NCBI GenBank assembly: GCA_000969725.1
Contig: JXSR01S064502.1
Direction: 5' to 3' (one strand)
Length of the DNA stretch: 28,814 nt
Origin: Ophiothrix spiculata
Taxonomy: Eukaryota; Echinodermata; Ophiuroidea; Amphilepidida; Ophiotrichidae
A model generated the notes under the pieces. It worked only from the letters and a program-made list of their open reading frames with translations, did no database searches and was not told the DNA's origin. Positions within the stretch are counted from its first letter, which is position 1. The number at the start of each line of letters is the position of its first letter. Both the position numbers and the translations under genes were made by a program. Positions 10,123 to 20,301 of the stretch are shown here, piece after piece.

Positions 10123-12904
10123 TCTTGACAAGTCCAGAAGGCGCTTAATGAAGCATTAATGAGGTGACTCATATATATTTGTCCATTGTTAAACATACCC
10201 AAGATATCTCCTAATGAACATGATGAACACTACTCTTTACGCTACTCAGAAGACGTCAAACCAAATATTTCCATCAAAGATAGTACAAAATTAATGGACA
10301 CCAATGCCAATAAGATGTTCTAATTAGTATAATGATAAGATACAACAAAATCATCTTATTTGCTCTACTAAACCAAATGTAAACGTGAGGAGAGCATACA
10401 AGCTATAGCTATTTTTAACAAATACAATAGTTTCATTCATGCCACGTAACTGAAGTATTCACTCATCTGGCGTTTGGATTAAAACATTTATATTAAGCGT
10501 GCTGACGGTTCTGTCAATATGTCTATAAAAAGGCACATGTATACAGGAAATGATACATTGTTGATGGAATATATAATAAGATAAGCTGTGAATAGTTCAT
10601 ACTAATGATTATTCTTTTTTTTGGGGGGGGGGATTAAGAAACTGGAAAAAAAAATGTAATCTAATGTGACTGTCGCAGTTGCCTCATTCTTATACTTTAA
10701 TCCTTTATGGTGACGACTTGTCTTATCAAATGTCCTCCCAATGGTACCTGGGATGAGGCCTTAGACCATGCAGACAATTTAGGAGCCATACTTAAATAAA
10801 TATATAGAGACGACTTAATCTTGTGCATGTCTTTCCGAAGTGTCCTGAAGCTGACAGTTTCAGACCTACGCCTTTTTCTAATTTATTTAAGTGGTTTTAG
10901 TTCTTTTATTTCAAGGGCAAATGAATACTATACTGCAATCCTAAAGGTATGTAGGAGGTGATTTAAACGTGACAGAACTATTTATTTAGTATTTTATGTT
11001 GATATGTTATTTTGAAATTTGGCCTTGGCATTAATATAAAGAACTTAATTAAAAGTAGAGTTTTGTCCGCATAAAAGTGTAACAAGTTTCTTCTGATAGC
11101 TTACCAAGCTAGTGGTCATTTATGTGGCATCCAACATAAAGAATAACATTGATAAACGCACTTGATGTTTTTTCTTCTCTTCTTTCAAAATTGTACAGCA
11201 TTGCAGATTAAACAAAATATGTACAACAGTTGTGAGCAGCACTGCTTCTTATAATATTAAAGATCTTGGCTTAAAAACTTTCCCTCGTGAAGTGCTGTTT
11301 TACATCATAATTATGCACTTCGCCTTAGTACAAATGTCTCTTCGTAATAATTGCACTCTCAGTAAAACCCACCTTTCCTTTTCAGAGACTACCATTATTT
11401 TGAGTTGTATTGAGTGATGTCCACATCTTGTGACTAATCTGCAAAAGTATCAGATTCCCACTGTCTTGATTGCTGAGTATGGGAAACCTTATGGAAGTCT
11501 CCCTTTTGGGAGGCTTGCTTAAAATACAACCACAAAAAACAAATTGGAAAATTTAGTTAAGATTTATTGTTGTGTGACTAGTTTGAATATAAGGATTGAA
11601 AATTAGAGGCATGAATGCAAGCCATAACTTTGGTAATTATCAAGCAGTTATTCAGATCACGTATTTTGACAGATCTGTGATCTGATGGTAGTAATAATGA
11701 CCCGATAGAATTAGTTTCTTCAAGCACACGACACTTTCAATGAGGCACATAAAATCCATTTATTTTGTTAGAAATTGAGTGATGTGAATTGTCTAGAGTG
11801 ACTTATGAATAGACGGAATCTTAGCATTTTTTCTTTACATTCGTTGGTGTTTATAACTTTTAAAAACCCTTTTCTGCGTTGATCATCATAACATTAATTT
11901 GCTCATCTTTTTATTGCGAATGTCCCGCCACACTATTTTGTTTTTGTAAGTATGAATTTCAAATTCAGTTCAGAAACTCAACTATTATATCAAATACACT
12001 ATATGTTATTTTACACTGTCACGAGTGTGTTAGTTTTGCTTTGCCCCATTATAGCCTTGGTCAGAGATATGAAGAAATAGTCATTTAGGATGTGCTCTGC
12101 TCGTGGATTTATGTAATGCTTTTATTTCATTCGGTATTTTACAAACAATCAGTATTAATGTGGAAGAAAAATTGCAACGACGATACGCTGGCCAGAGGTA
12201 TCGGCAATAATGTCAATAATCGTGAGGACGGGATAGGAAATTAGAATTGTCAATTAAGTTGATTACAGCATACCACTGCAAAACCCAAATTAGATAATTG
12301 TTTTGTAAATGACATCATGCATTGAAACAAGTTAATACCATCCAACTGGTTAAGTGCTCTATCCATTGAAGGGGAGCAATCACATATGTGTGATAATTGT
12401 AAACGTTGCATAGCAAGATGATTATGTCCAAAAAATTGCTATTATTCCTACAAACTAGCCCACATAATAATGTTACTTCAATAAGTATGCTAATACCGTT
12501 GTACTAGTATTTCGAAGTGGACTATTTAACCAGTCTGGGTTAGCTAAGATCTTTTCTGTCTGATACATAATATATTGTCCATTCAATTGTAACATCTTGA
12601 TTTATGCAATTCGTCCTTGACTGGCATCACCACCAACTAACTTAACCGACTTCAAAGAATACAAAATTATGCGGCTATAGTTTTGAATCATCATTAAGAA
12701 GCGAAAGGATGATCATATCATCGTGTTATATGAAATTTTCTGGCTGCCTTTGGAATCTCGAATTCAGTATAAGTTAGGTGTTCTTACTTTTCAACAGGTT
12801 GTATGTATTTATCATCTTACCCGTCTGTTACGCTCCGCATATACAAACCTGTTTGATCACTTCGATCTTCTATTGAAAGACTTGAAATCACCCGAACAGT
12901 AGCA
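10123..12904. other. Non-coding stretch, nothing recognised
   Basis: About 2.8 kb of AT-rich sequence. T8 followed by G10 occurs at 10615-10632. A small hairpin (CAGATCAC ... GTGATCTG) lies at about 11655-11685. Short plus-strand open frames at 11232-11417 and 11879-12088 have no family resemblance and no splice context. Confidence 0.45.
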
Positions 12905-13245
12905 GTTGTAGACTCAGTGGCGTAGCCAGGGGTGGGCAAGGTGGGCAATTTGCCCACCTTGGAAATTTTTTGGAGAAATTTTGATGACCTTGGGAGAAAA
13001 ATAAAGGGGGGGCAGGAACTGCCTTTTCCCAATAAAATTACGACAATTAGAGCTTAAAATTGCTAAAAATAAGGTTGAAAACTTTATCATGTTTATAGAG
13101 CACAATATTTGGCGGTTTTTCTTGAAAAACTCGGCCGAGTCGGCCCCTTGGAACCCCTGTAAAGTCGCTCGATAAAATCAATTGGAGAAATCTTGTGTGG
13201 TTTGCGCACCCTTGAAGAAAGGTCTGGCTACGCCACTGGTTGTAG
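12905..13245. mobile_element. hAT-like MITE with target duplication
   Basis: The element at 12915-13238 (324 bp) begins CAGTGGCGTAGCCAG and ends CTGGCTACGCCACTG, a perfect 15-bp terminal inverted repeat. GTTGTAG flanks it at 12905-12911 and 13239-13245. On the left, three bases separate the flank from CAG, so the duplication may be 7-8 bp with some decay. CAG...CTG ends with an 8-bp-class duplication fit hAT-type non-autonomous elements. Subterminal sequence includes GGTGGGCAA/TTGCCCACC, another inverted repeat. The interior has no transposase, and the minus-strand open frames of 63-71 codons here are incidental. Confidence 0.65.
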
Positions 13246-13437
13246 TAGTTCATTTTGCAGAGAATATGAATAAGTGTATGCGGTGGTTGTACACATCATG
13301 TGGTTTTTAATGCAATCATACTCGGCTGCATTTGTTATCGCTAAAAGGGACTCTCCGTCTATCGTGTTCGTTTACTCAAATCTGCAGTGGATGTACGTGT
13401 TTGTGTGCGTTTTTTTTTTCCAAGACATTTTTTTTTT

Positions 13438-13580
13438 AATTTGAAAACTAACCGGGAATGTATTTTTCGTTACCTTCGTTGTACCTTTTAAAATGTCATC
13501 CTATTGAATTTACATAGAATGGCTAATATAAGATACGGTTTGACATCTTTATTACACCGTGCTGTTGATTCCCAATGGGC
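13438..13580. repeat. Direct repeat D, copy 1
   Basis: 143 bp from AATTTGAAAAC to CCCAATGGGC, about 90% identical by eye to 13841-13981. Shared blocks include CGTTACCTTCGTTGTACC, ATGTCATCCTATTGAATT and TACGGTTTGACATC. Copy 1 has an extra TA in GGCTAATATAAG. No coding content is recognised. Confidence 0.85.
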
Positions 13581-13763
13581 CGTATACTTGAATATGACAA
13601 CCGCACATAGACTCAGACCTGAGAGACTCACTGATATCCCAAATGACTCTTGTATATACAGATGAATAAGCCAGGCTAAATGAAAATATCAGGCGATGGT
13701 TAAATTAAGCGTGTGTTTTGACATGATGTGTTGTTAGGATCCATAATTGTTCCTATATGCTAT

Positions 13764-13789
13764 ATTCTGAATTATAAAATAAGTATGAC
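13764..13789. repeat. 26-bp perfect inverted repeat, left arm
   Basis: Runs from ATTCTGAATTATAAAA to TAAGTATGAC and is exactly complementary, inverted, to 13986-14011, 196 bp downstream. It lies between the two D copies. Confidence 0.85.
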
Positions 13790-13840
13790 CCAGATAGTTT
13801 GGCTTGATGCATTCCTTGACTTGCATTTTACAAGTTGCTG

Positions 13841-13981
13841 AATTTGAACACTGACCGGGAATGTACTTTTCGTTACCTTCGTTGTACCTGCTGAAATGTC
13901 ATCCTATTGAATTTACATAGAATGGCTAATAAGATACGGTTTGACATCTTTATTACATCGTGCTGTTGATTCCCAATGGGC
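13841..13981. repeat. Direct repeat D, copy 2
   Basis: 141-bp second copy of the 13438-13580 sequence, 403 bp downstream in the same orientation. It ends four bases before the right arm of the 26-bp inverted repeat. Confidence 0.85.
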
Positions 13982-13985
13982 ATAA

Positions 13986-14011
13986 GTCATACTTATTTTA
14001 TAATTCAGAAT
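13986..14011. repeat. 26-bp perfect inverted repeat, right arm
   Basis: GTCATACTTATTTTATAATT and the following CAGAAT are the exact reverse complement of 13764-13789. With the D copies it makes an interleaved direct/inverted arrangement. Confidence 0.85.
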
Positions 14012-16707
14012 TTCGGGTAATTTTCGGAAATTTAAATAATTCCAGGTATTTTGAGAAAATCTGGAAATTTAAGATATTATTTAGATTTTCAGTCAAATTG
14101 GCCATCTTTGCGCAAACCAAACAACTATATGTCTTTATTTTATGATAATATGCACACAAACACAAACACAGTAAAGTACATACAAAAGGAGAATCAAACT
14201 TTAAATTTCATTTTTGTTTAGCCTTCATATAAAATGTGTTTGCTATAATTGGAGTTTCTGAAAATATAAGCAATAAACGTCTGAAAGTGAGGTCAACAAC
14301 GATGCCCATGGATATGGTTCAACTGCCATGAAAACTTACTAAATAATATGCAGTCGGTCAGTTTCAGAACATCTGTCAACATTATTTGATAAACTATACA
14401 ATATAGAGGTTTGTGGCATTTTAACATGTCTCCTTACGCAAAAACGTATTGACTAGCCTAGAGATCATCTAATAACTGGTCGATAGATTGAGAATGTGAA
14501 GATCTACTGGGAATCCAAAACAATCACACAATTTGATTGCCTTCAAAGTGATGATGGTTTAACGTAAATCGCAGACTTATTACTTGATTTCGTAGAAAGC
14601 TTAAATTGGGAAGGCGTTATTGGAGAGAACAAGAAAGAATTACCATAATACTAGGGTCAAAACCCAGACAAGACAATGAAGGAATATAGGGACTTTCTAT
14701 CTTGTTCATAGTAAGCATCCGGAGGGATGTCCATTGGTTTTTAGACAGATTATGAAGCAAAATACGGAATTGTATCAAAGACGTCCTTTCGAGGTGTTTT
14801 GAACGCAGACAGGACACTCGGTTAAAATAATAAGAAAATAATATTTTTATTAAGTATTCAAGAAATGACAACAAGCAAATCCACTTGATATTAAAGTATT
14901 TATACATTCAGTGATTCATACATCACATCTAATTTTAAATTCATTTTCATAGCCGGCCAAGTGACCTAGTTTTTTAAGTTATACATAATATATAAGGTGG
15001 CACTAAAGCAGGTGAATGTGTCATCTGAAGATGAAGATGGGTTGAATGGCAGAGAGGCCAAAAACAGCTGTCCAACCCCTTGACCATGTAAGCAATAGCG
15101 CGTTTATTATTACTTACAGGTCATCAGCTAGAGTATTATATTACAAGCAGTATATGATATGTTGTTCTAAGGAAAATAGGTCTAAAGCTTATAAGATATA
15201 AAGGAAGCCAGACTTGATAACAAGTTTGCCTTGGATTTGTACTCCTTGTTGAGATAAGCTTTCCTTGGATCATCGTCTCGATAGCTGTTTGTTTGAATTC
15301 ACACAATGAATCACTTACACTGAATAGATAGGAGAGGAAACGTGTGGAATCGTCGTTAGTTTTGCTCCGGCGTCATTGTCTCATCATCTAAAACCGTTTT
15401 AAAAATAAAGGAACTTCAAGTCTAGGAATACATTGATGTAACTGATGATTTTGCTTATAAATGGGATGTGAATGCTTCCATAAATTAGGGTTTTTCGCAT
15501 CATAGTAAAGAAAGAGTAGCATATAAATCCTCATTTTTTCATAATTAGTATAACGTTTATTTAAATCTCAGATAAAACTGCAAAACAAATCAGAACAGAA
15601 AAACATTAAAATAATGAATGGCAAAATTGGTGAATAGATAACCAAATCTATCTGTACAAACTCGCTCAACATAATATACAGAAATGTTTCGCACTTACCT
15701 ATGCACATATGCAGAAGATTTTGAGACAATTACAGGTAATTATCAAATAACTTAAAAAACGTGTTTTGAGTATATCATTAAAGCCTGAATAGATGTTAAT
15801 GCTTCAGTCACCTATAGAAACCTCATGGCCTTGCTGTCATGCCACAACAGAAAACCCCACCTTGAGGTATAATTGCTGTAAACTCATATTAAGGTGGTTT
15901 TAGATCGATTTTCTGCTGTTGCGTGTTGTACACTTTTGTAATTGATATGACAGGTTGTGCAGGGCTAAATTTCCTATATTTAATCTGAAATGGCTACAAG
16001 AAAATTGAAATGTTTAAGACATTACAGGAAGTACCTGTAAATGAATAGTTCCGTAATGATTTACACTTAATTAAGGTTTGCTAATCTTAGAAAGTTATAT
16101 TCCACAGCAATAGTTAAGGCGATGTTTAAATTCATCATTCTAAGGAAAACGAGATGGAATAAAATATAGAACAAAGGAAAACACATACAGTGCAGGCAAT
16201 TGTTTAATTTGACAAACTTCACCAGTTGGCATGAAAGATGACACCGTGTGACACCAAACATCTTTGAAACGACAAAAATATCACAGAGTAAATCAACACA
16301 ATGGTTGCTTTAGTCAACTAAAAGTAATATCACTCATGATACATCTATGTTTCAATTATAGAATCCTAAAAATGCATGATAGCTTCAAGGGATACAAGCA
16401 AAGCTATATATATGAAATTTACTTGAACAATATCAATCATCACGACATTAATTACCAAAATTACGTGTTCTTAAAAGTGCAGATACAAAAAGGAGGATAA
16501 AATCATTGATCATTGTCAGTTTTCCTATATAGGCAATACAGTGATACATAAATAATTGAAGTGAGAAAAAATTTAAATAAAATTGTAATTACCACATCTT
16601 TAACATATGTGATGGCTCACCCCGAAATGGGGGACTTTGAAGATGATACAAATTTTTACTTTTTCATTTCATCTGTTGCAGCATTTTCTAAGCTTTAAAA
16701 TGCCACC
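14012..16707. other. Non-coding stretch, nothing firmly recognised
   Basis: About 2.7 kb with no recognised gene. The longest minus-strand frame is 96 codons (14617-14907), Leu/Ser-rich with no family motif and no flanking splice signals I trust. A loose stem lies at about 15845-15921 (CAACAG and AACCNCACCTT against AAGGTGGTT and CTGTTG). Frames of 64-78 codons around 16067-16500 look incidental. Confidence 0.4.
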
Positions 16708-17091
16708 TTACTTGACAAGCAGTCAAGTTAGCTCAATCGGTAAGGCGCTCGCTTGCGGTGCGGAAGGTCCCGAGTTCGAACCCCGCTGGTGCCAAAAAAG
16801 TTGAGTGTGCTTTAAATTCCCTTGGACAAGGAACTAACTACTAATTGTCTCGTGGAAACCCGTACGAAACTCGGGGAGCTGATCCGGGCAGCGATGGTAC
16901 GTATGTGGGCTGATCAAGGTTCAGCGCCCCTAGAGGTTGTCGCAGAACCTGAAATGATGCTTGGTGTGGAATGGAGCTTACTTGGGCCACAGTGGTCAGC
17001 GAACACCTGTAAAGTGTGCAGAGGCCGAGTGGAATTACAAATCTGGGAGGCATAGCGCACTATAAATCCCCAGTATTTATTTATTTACTTG
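16708..17091 (+). mobile_element. tRNA-derived SINE with target duplication
   Basis: The element at 16715-17084 (370 bp) is flanked by TTACTTG at 16708-16714 and 17085-17091. The head has RNA polymerase III box A (TAGCTCAATCGG, near 16729) and box B (GTTCGAACCCC, near 16776) in tRNA-like spacing, ending CTGGTGCC. The 5' part no longer pairs with that acceptor end, so it is not a working tRNA gene. A tRNA-unrelated body follows, including CCTTGGACAAGGAACTAACT, a phrase of a type common in animal SINE bodies. It finishes with an ATTTATTTATTTA tail. Open frames of 70-77 codons on both strands are shadows of the SINE. It would be transcribed by Pol III and mobilised by a partner LINE (established for SINEs). 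Confidence 0.8.
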
Positions 17092-17256
17092 TTGAAATTG
17101 GTCAAGGCGATCAAATTTTACAACAGAGAGTCATCACATATAAACTTGACGAGGGGGTCTTACCCTCTTGGCAGAGTCAATATAAAAATGTATGAATTAC
17201 TTGGAGTCATTCAATGCTTGTCTCTTCCAAACATATAGTCAGTTTCCTTATGTAAT

Positions 17257-19990
17257 TTCGCTGGCTTTTTATGGGGATTAGGAAAACTATACATTTTCTG
17301 AAAGCTTATGGTATACCGATCATGAAAATCAATGTTGGCATTTTTTTCAATGTTGGTATGGCGGCCATTTTGAAATTCAAAATGGCTACCAATTTTCGAC
17401 TTTTCTTTATCATAACTCATGTAAGAAATTCATTTTTTTGGTCCAACTAGTATTTATAATGCCTAGAAGTTCATTTGGGATAATTGTAGTGTATACCTGA
17501 CCCCAAATTATGTCACATGTATATTTCAAATTCAAAATGGCGGCCAAAATGGCCGCCAAAACAGCAGATTTTCATTAAAATTGACCAAAATAGTCTTTAA
17601 AATGGATGATATCATAAAGAATCAAAAGGAAATAATATTTTGGGGTGCAAAGCGATCATTTGCACCTAATGTTATTGTACGCTTTCATCAGGTTCAAAAT
17701 GGCGCCAGTTCTGGGATCCAAAATGGCCAACAAAATATGTTTTATTGTGCAGAAATGGGTTAGAGGCACTTCAAAATAGTATCAAAACACCAGATTATTA
17801 AAATAATCGACAGAAAATGGCTTTGTAAGTAACAATGGGAACATTTCTTCCCAGATAAGGGTGTTAGCATGTTTCAAATCCAATGTGGAGCCTCTGTTGA
17901 GATCCAAAATGGCCGCCAAAATACAATTTTATGTTCAAAATTAGGTAAGAGGCACTTTGAAACAGTACCAAAAACACAAAATGTTCGCAATAATGGTTGG
18001 TAAATGGCTTTGTGGGTAAAGTATGAGTATTTTTTCCTAAATAAGGGTGTTAGCATGTTTCAAATCCAATATGAAGCCTGTGTTGAGATCCAAAATGGCC
18101 GCCAAAACATGATTTTTATGTACATAATTGGGTTAGAAGCACTCAAAAACACTAAATGTTCAGAATAATTGTTGGAAAATGACTTTGTGGGTAACAGTTG
18201 GAGCATTTCTTCCCAAATAAGGGTGTAACTTGTAAGCGTGTTTAAAATCCATTTTATAGCATGTTCTAAAGTCCAAAATGGCTGCCAAAATATATTTTTT
18301 GTGTAAAAATTGGTCAAGGGTTCTTCGAAACAGTGTCAAAAACACTAAATTTGACTTTGAAATGGTATCAAAACACCCAAGTGTACAAAACATTAAATGG
18401 AAAGTAACTTTGATTGTAACAATATATAGAAACATTTCTTCCCATAAAATGTTGATAGAATATATTTAAAATCTATTATGGAACCTGTACTGGGAACCAA
18501 AACTTTGAAACATATAGTTGTATATTGGTGGCCATTTTGAATCCATGTACAGGCTCCATAATGAAAATGTTAACGCCCTTATTTGGGAAGATATGTATGT
18601 TCTTATTGTTACCTTAAAAAACCTATGTTACATTAATAATTATTGTTTTAAACATTTGATGTTTTTGACATCATTTTTTAAAGTCACTTTAAATCATTTT
18701 CATGCATGAAATTGTATTTTGACGGCCATTTTGAATCTCAATATAGGCTCCATAATGAATATGAAACATGCTTGCATCATTATTTTGTATGAAATGTTCT
18801 TTATAGTATACCCTTAAAGCCATTTTCCATTGATCATTCTGAAAATTTTGGGTTTTTTGATACAGTTTCAAAGTCAATTTAAACAATTTGTGTGCATAAA
18901 ATTGTATTTTGGCAGTCATCTTGGATCTCAGAACAGGTTCTATGAAAAATCTGAAACATGCTTGCACTCTTATCTGTGATGGAATGTTCCTCTGGGTATC
19001 CTCAAAGCCATTTTCCATCAATTATTTTGAACGTTTGGTGTTTTTGATACCGTTTCAAAGTCACTTTAACCCATTTTTGTGCCTAAAATCATATTTTGCC
19101 GACAATTTTTGGATCTCAGAACATGCGCCATTTAAATTTATACATGTTAACACCCTTACTTTGGAAGAAATTTTCTTATTGTTACCCTTAAAGCCATTTT
19201 CCAACCATTTAATACTTTGAACATAAATGTTTGTGTTTTTGATACCGTTTTAAAGTCACTTTTTAACAAATTTTCGTGCATAAAATTGTGTTTTGGCAGC
19301 CATTTTGGATCTCCGAACAGGCTTCACATATTGAATATGAAACATACTAACACCCTTACGTAGGAAAAAATGTTCCTATAAGTGTTGCTTTTAAAGCCAT
19401 TGTCCATTTAATTGATTATTTGGAACATTTGGTGTCTTTGATACTGGTTTGAAGTTCTTCTAACCAATTTTTGCACATAAAACATATTTTAGTGGCAATT
19501 TAGGATCTCAGAACAGGCGCCACTTTGAATTTGATACAAGCTTACAATACAATTAAGAGGGGAAAGGATGTGGTTGTGACCCTAATTGTTATTTTCTGTT
19601 GATTATTTATGATATCAGGCATTTTTATAGGCTGTTTTGTCGATTTTCATGAAAATCGGCTATTTTCGCAGCCTTCTTGGTGGCCATTTTGAATTTGAAA
19701 TATGCATAGTTACACAATGTTGGGTAATTTCACTATTTTTTACAGTGTAAGTATGTTAATTGGACTCTATGCCCCAAAAAACATATGTTTAGACACTAAA
19801 ATAATTTTTCTAGGTGCTTTAGAAGCCAAGATATAGGAAATTATATATTGAAAATGGCGGCCATTTTGAAAATCCAAAATGGCCGCCATTATGGTATTTA
19901 AAAAAATGCCAACATTGGTTTTTAATATCAGTGAACTTTTAACTTCAGAAAAATGCAAAAATTAGCAAATCCCCACAAAAAGCCAGCGAA
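17257..19990. mobile_element. 2.7-kb inverted satellite-array (fold-back) element
   Basis: The ends are long imperfect inverted repeats of about 150 bp. Each begins TTCGCTGGCTTTTT, then A or G, then TGGGGATT (left 17257 onward; right reverse-complemented from 19990), and shares AATGTTGGCATTTTTT and GCGGCCATTTTG further in. Between them, units of about 185 bp run forward on the left arm, each with CCAAAATGGCNGCCAAAA (near 17535, 17720, 17907, 18092, 18275; degenerate near 18500). Their reverse complements, with GGCNGCCATTTTGGATCTC, run on the right arm (near 18530, 18722, 18912, 19100, 19295, 19490, 19678, 19857). The switch point is near 18513. Each unit also carries an AAATAAGGGTGTTA-type block and a GGCTTTGTGGGTAA block. 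No transposase and no target duplication are visible. It resembles Foldback-type elements and the tandem-repeat cores of some bivalve MITE-like elements; the class is open. Confidence 0.75.
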
Positions 19991-20069
19991 CCACCCCCTG
20001 AGGACATACCAACCCTGACTAATAGTGAATGTATCATCTTTTTCCAATATGTAGTAACAATTTGATATA

Positions 20070-20099
20070 ATTTATCTTTCTTTTATGTTTCCTTTCCAG
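20070..20099 (+). promoter_or_regulatory. Polypyrimidine tract and 3' splice site
   Basis: A T/C-rich tract ends TTTCCTTTCCAG at 20099. AG follows again at once (20100-20101), so a tandem acceptor two bases downstream is possible. A branch-point-like CTGAC lies at about 20015, rather far upstream; weaker candidates are nearer. Confidence 0.7.
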
Positions 20100-20295
20100 A
20101 GGGCTGCTGTGACTGCGCATTATGCAGGTGTTTAAGTCGAGTGCCATATGGAACATTATTTGCGACCTTTTTGGTCGCAGGAGGTCTGGCCTTGCTCTGT
20201 TATGAAACTCTAATTGTTAAAGATGTTGTTAAAGACATGTTTAGAGACACAGCCCTTAATCCTTCTACGTCACAAGCAACGGTTTTTACGGAAGG
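20100..20295 (+). CDS. M6: Internal exon of a PLP/DM20/M6-family proteolipid (M6-like)
   Basis: The 196-bp exon has a good acceptor (TTTCCTTTCCAG) and a consensus donor (GTAAGT at 20296). Read from 20102 it gives 64 full codons with no stop, starting GCCDCALCRCLSRVPYGTLF. This is the N-terminal signature of the PLP/DM20/M6 family: a Cys-rich cytoplasmic head, which in relatives is palmitoylated, followed directly by the first membrane span (about residues 14-35, VPYGTLFATFLVAGGLALLC). The remaining 29 residues (KDVVKDMFRDTALNPSTSQA and beyond) match the first extracellular loop in position. The size is close to the roughly 187-bp exon 2 of vertebrate PLP/M6 genes, as I recall it. The first two bases complete a split codon (nAG; Lys, Glu or Gln), and the exon ends two bases into the next codon. 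The family makes four-span membrane proteins involved in neural and epithelial membrane organisation. The start-codon exon and later exons are not in the window. Which paralogue this is cannot be told from one exon. Confidence 0.85.
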
Positions 20296-20301
20296 GTAAG
20301 T
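20296..20301 (+). promoter_or_regulatory. 5' splice site of the M6-like exon
   Basis: GTAAGT directly after GAAGG matches the animal U1 donor consensus at every intronic position. Confidence 0.8.

Noticed and set aside
14617-14907. 96-codon minus-strand open frame
   Set aside because: The longest frame of its region, but AT-driven Leu/Ser composition, no motif and no splice signals. Kept only as part of the non-coding note.
16722-16794. Stand-alone tRNA gene
   Set aside because: Box A and box B are present, but the acceptor stem does not pair. The sequence continues into a SINE body with target duplications.
16822-17055. Plus-strand 77-codon open frame
   Set aside because: Lies wholly inside the SINE body; an overlapping minus-strand frame is equally long.
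17257-19990. CRISPR-like or centromeric satellite array
   Set aside because: The units invert at the centre, have no spacer pattern and are bounded by terminal inverted repeats. The context is an animal intron.
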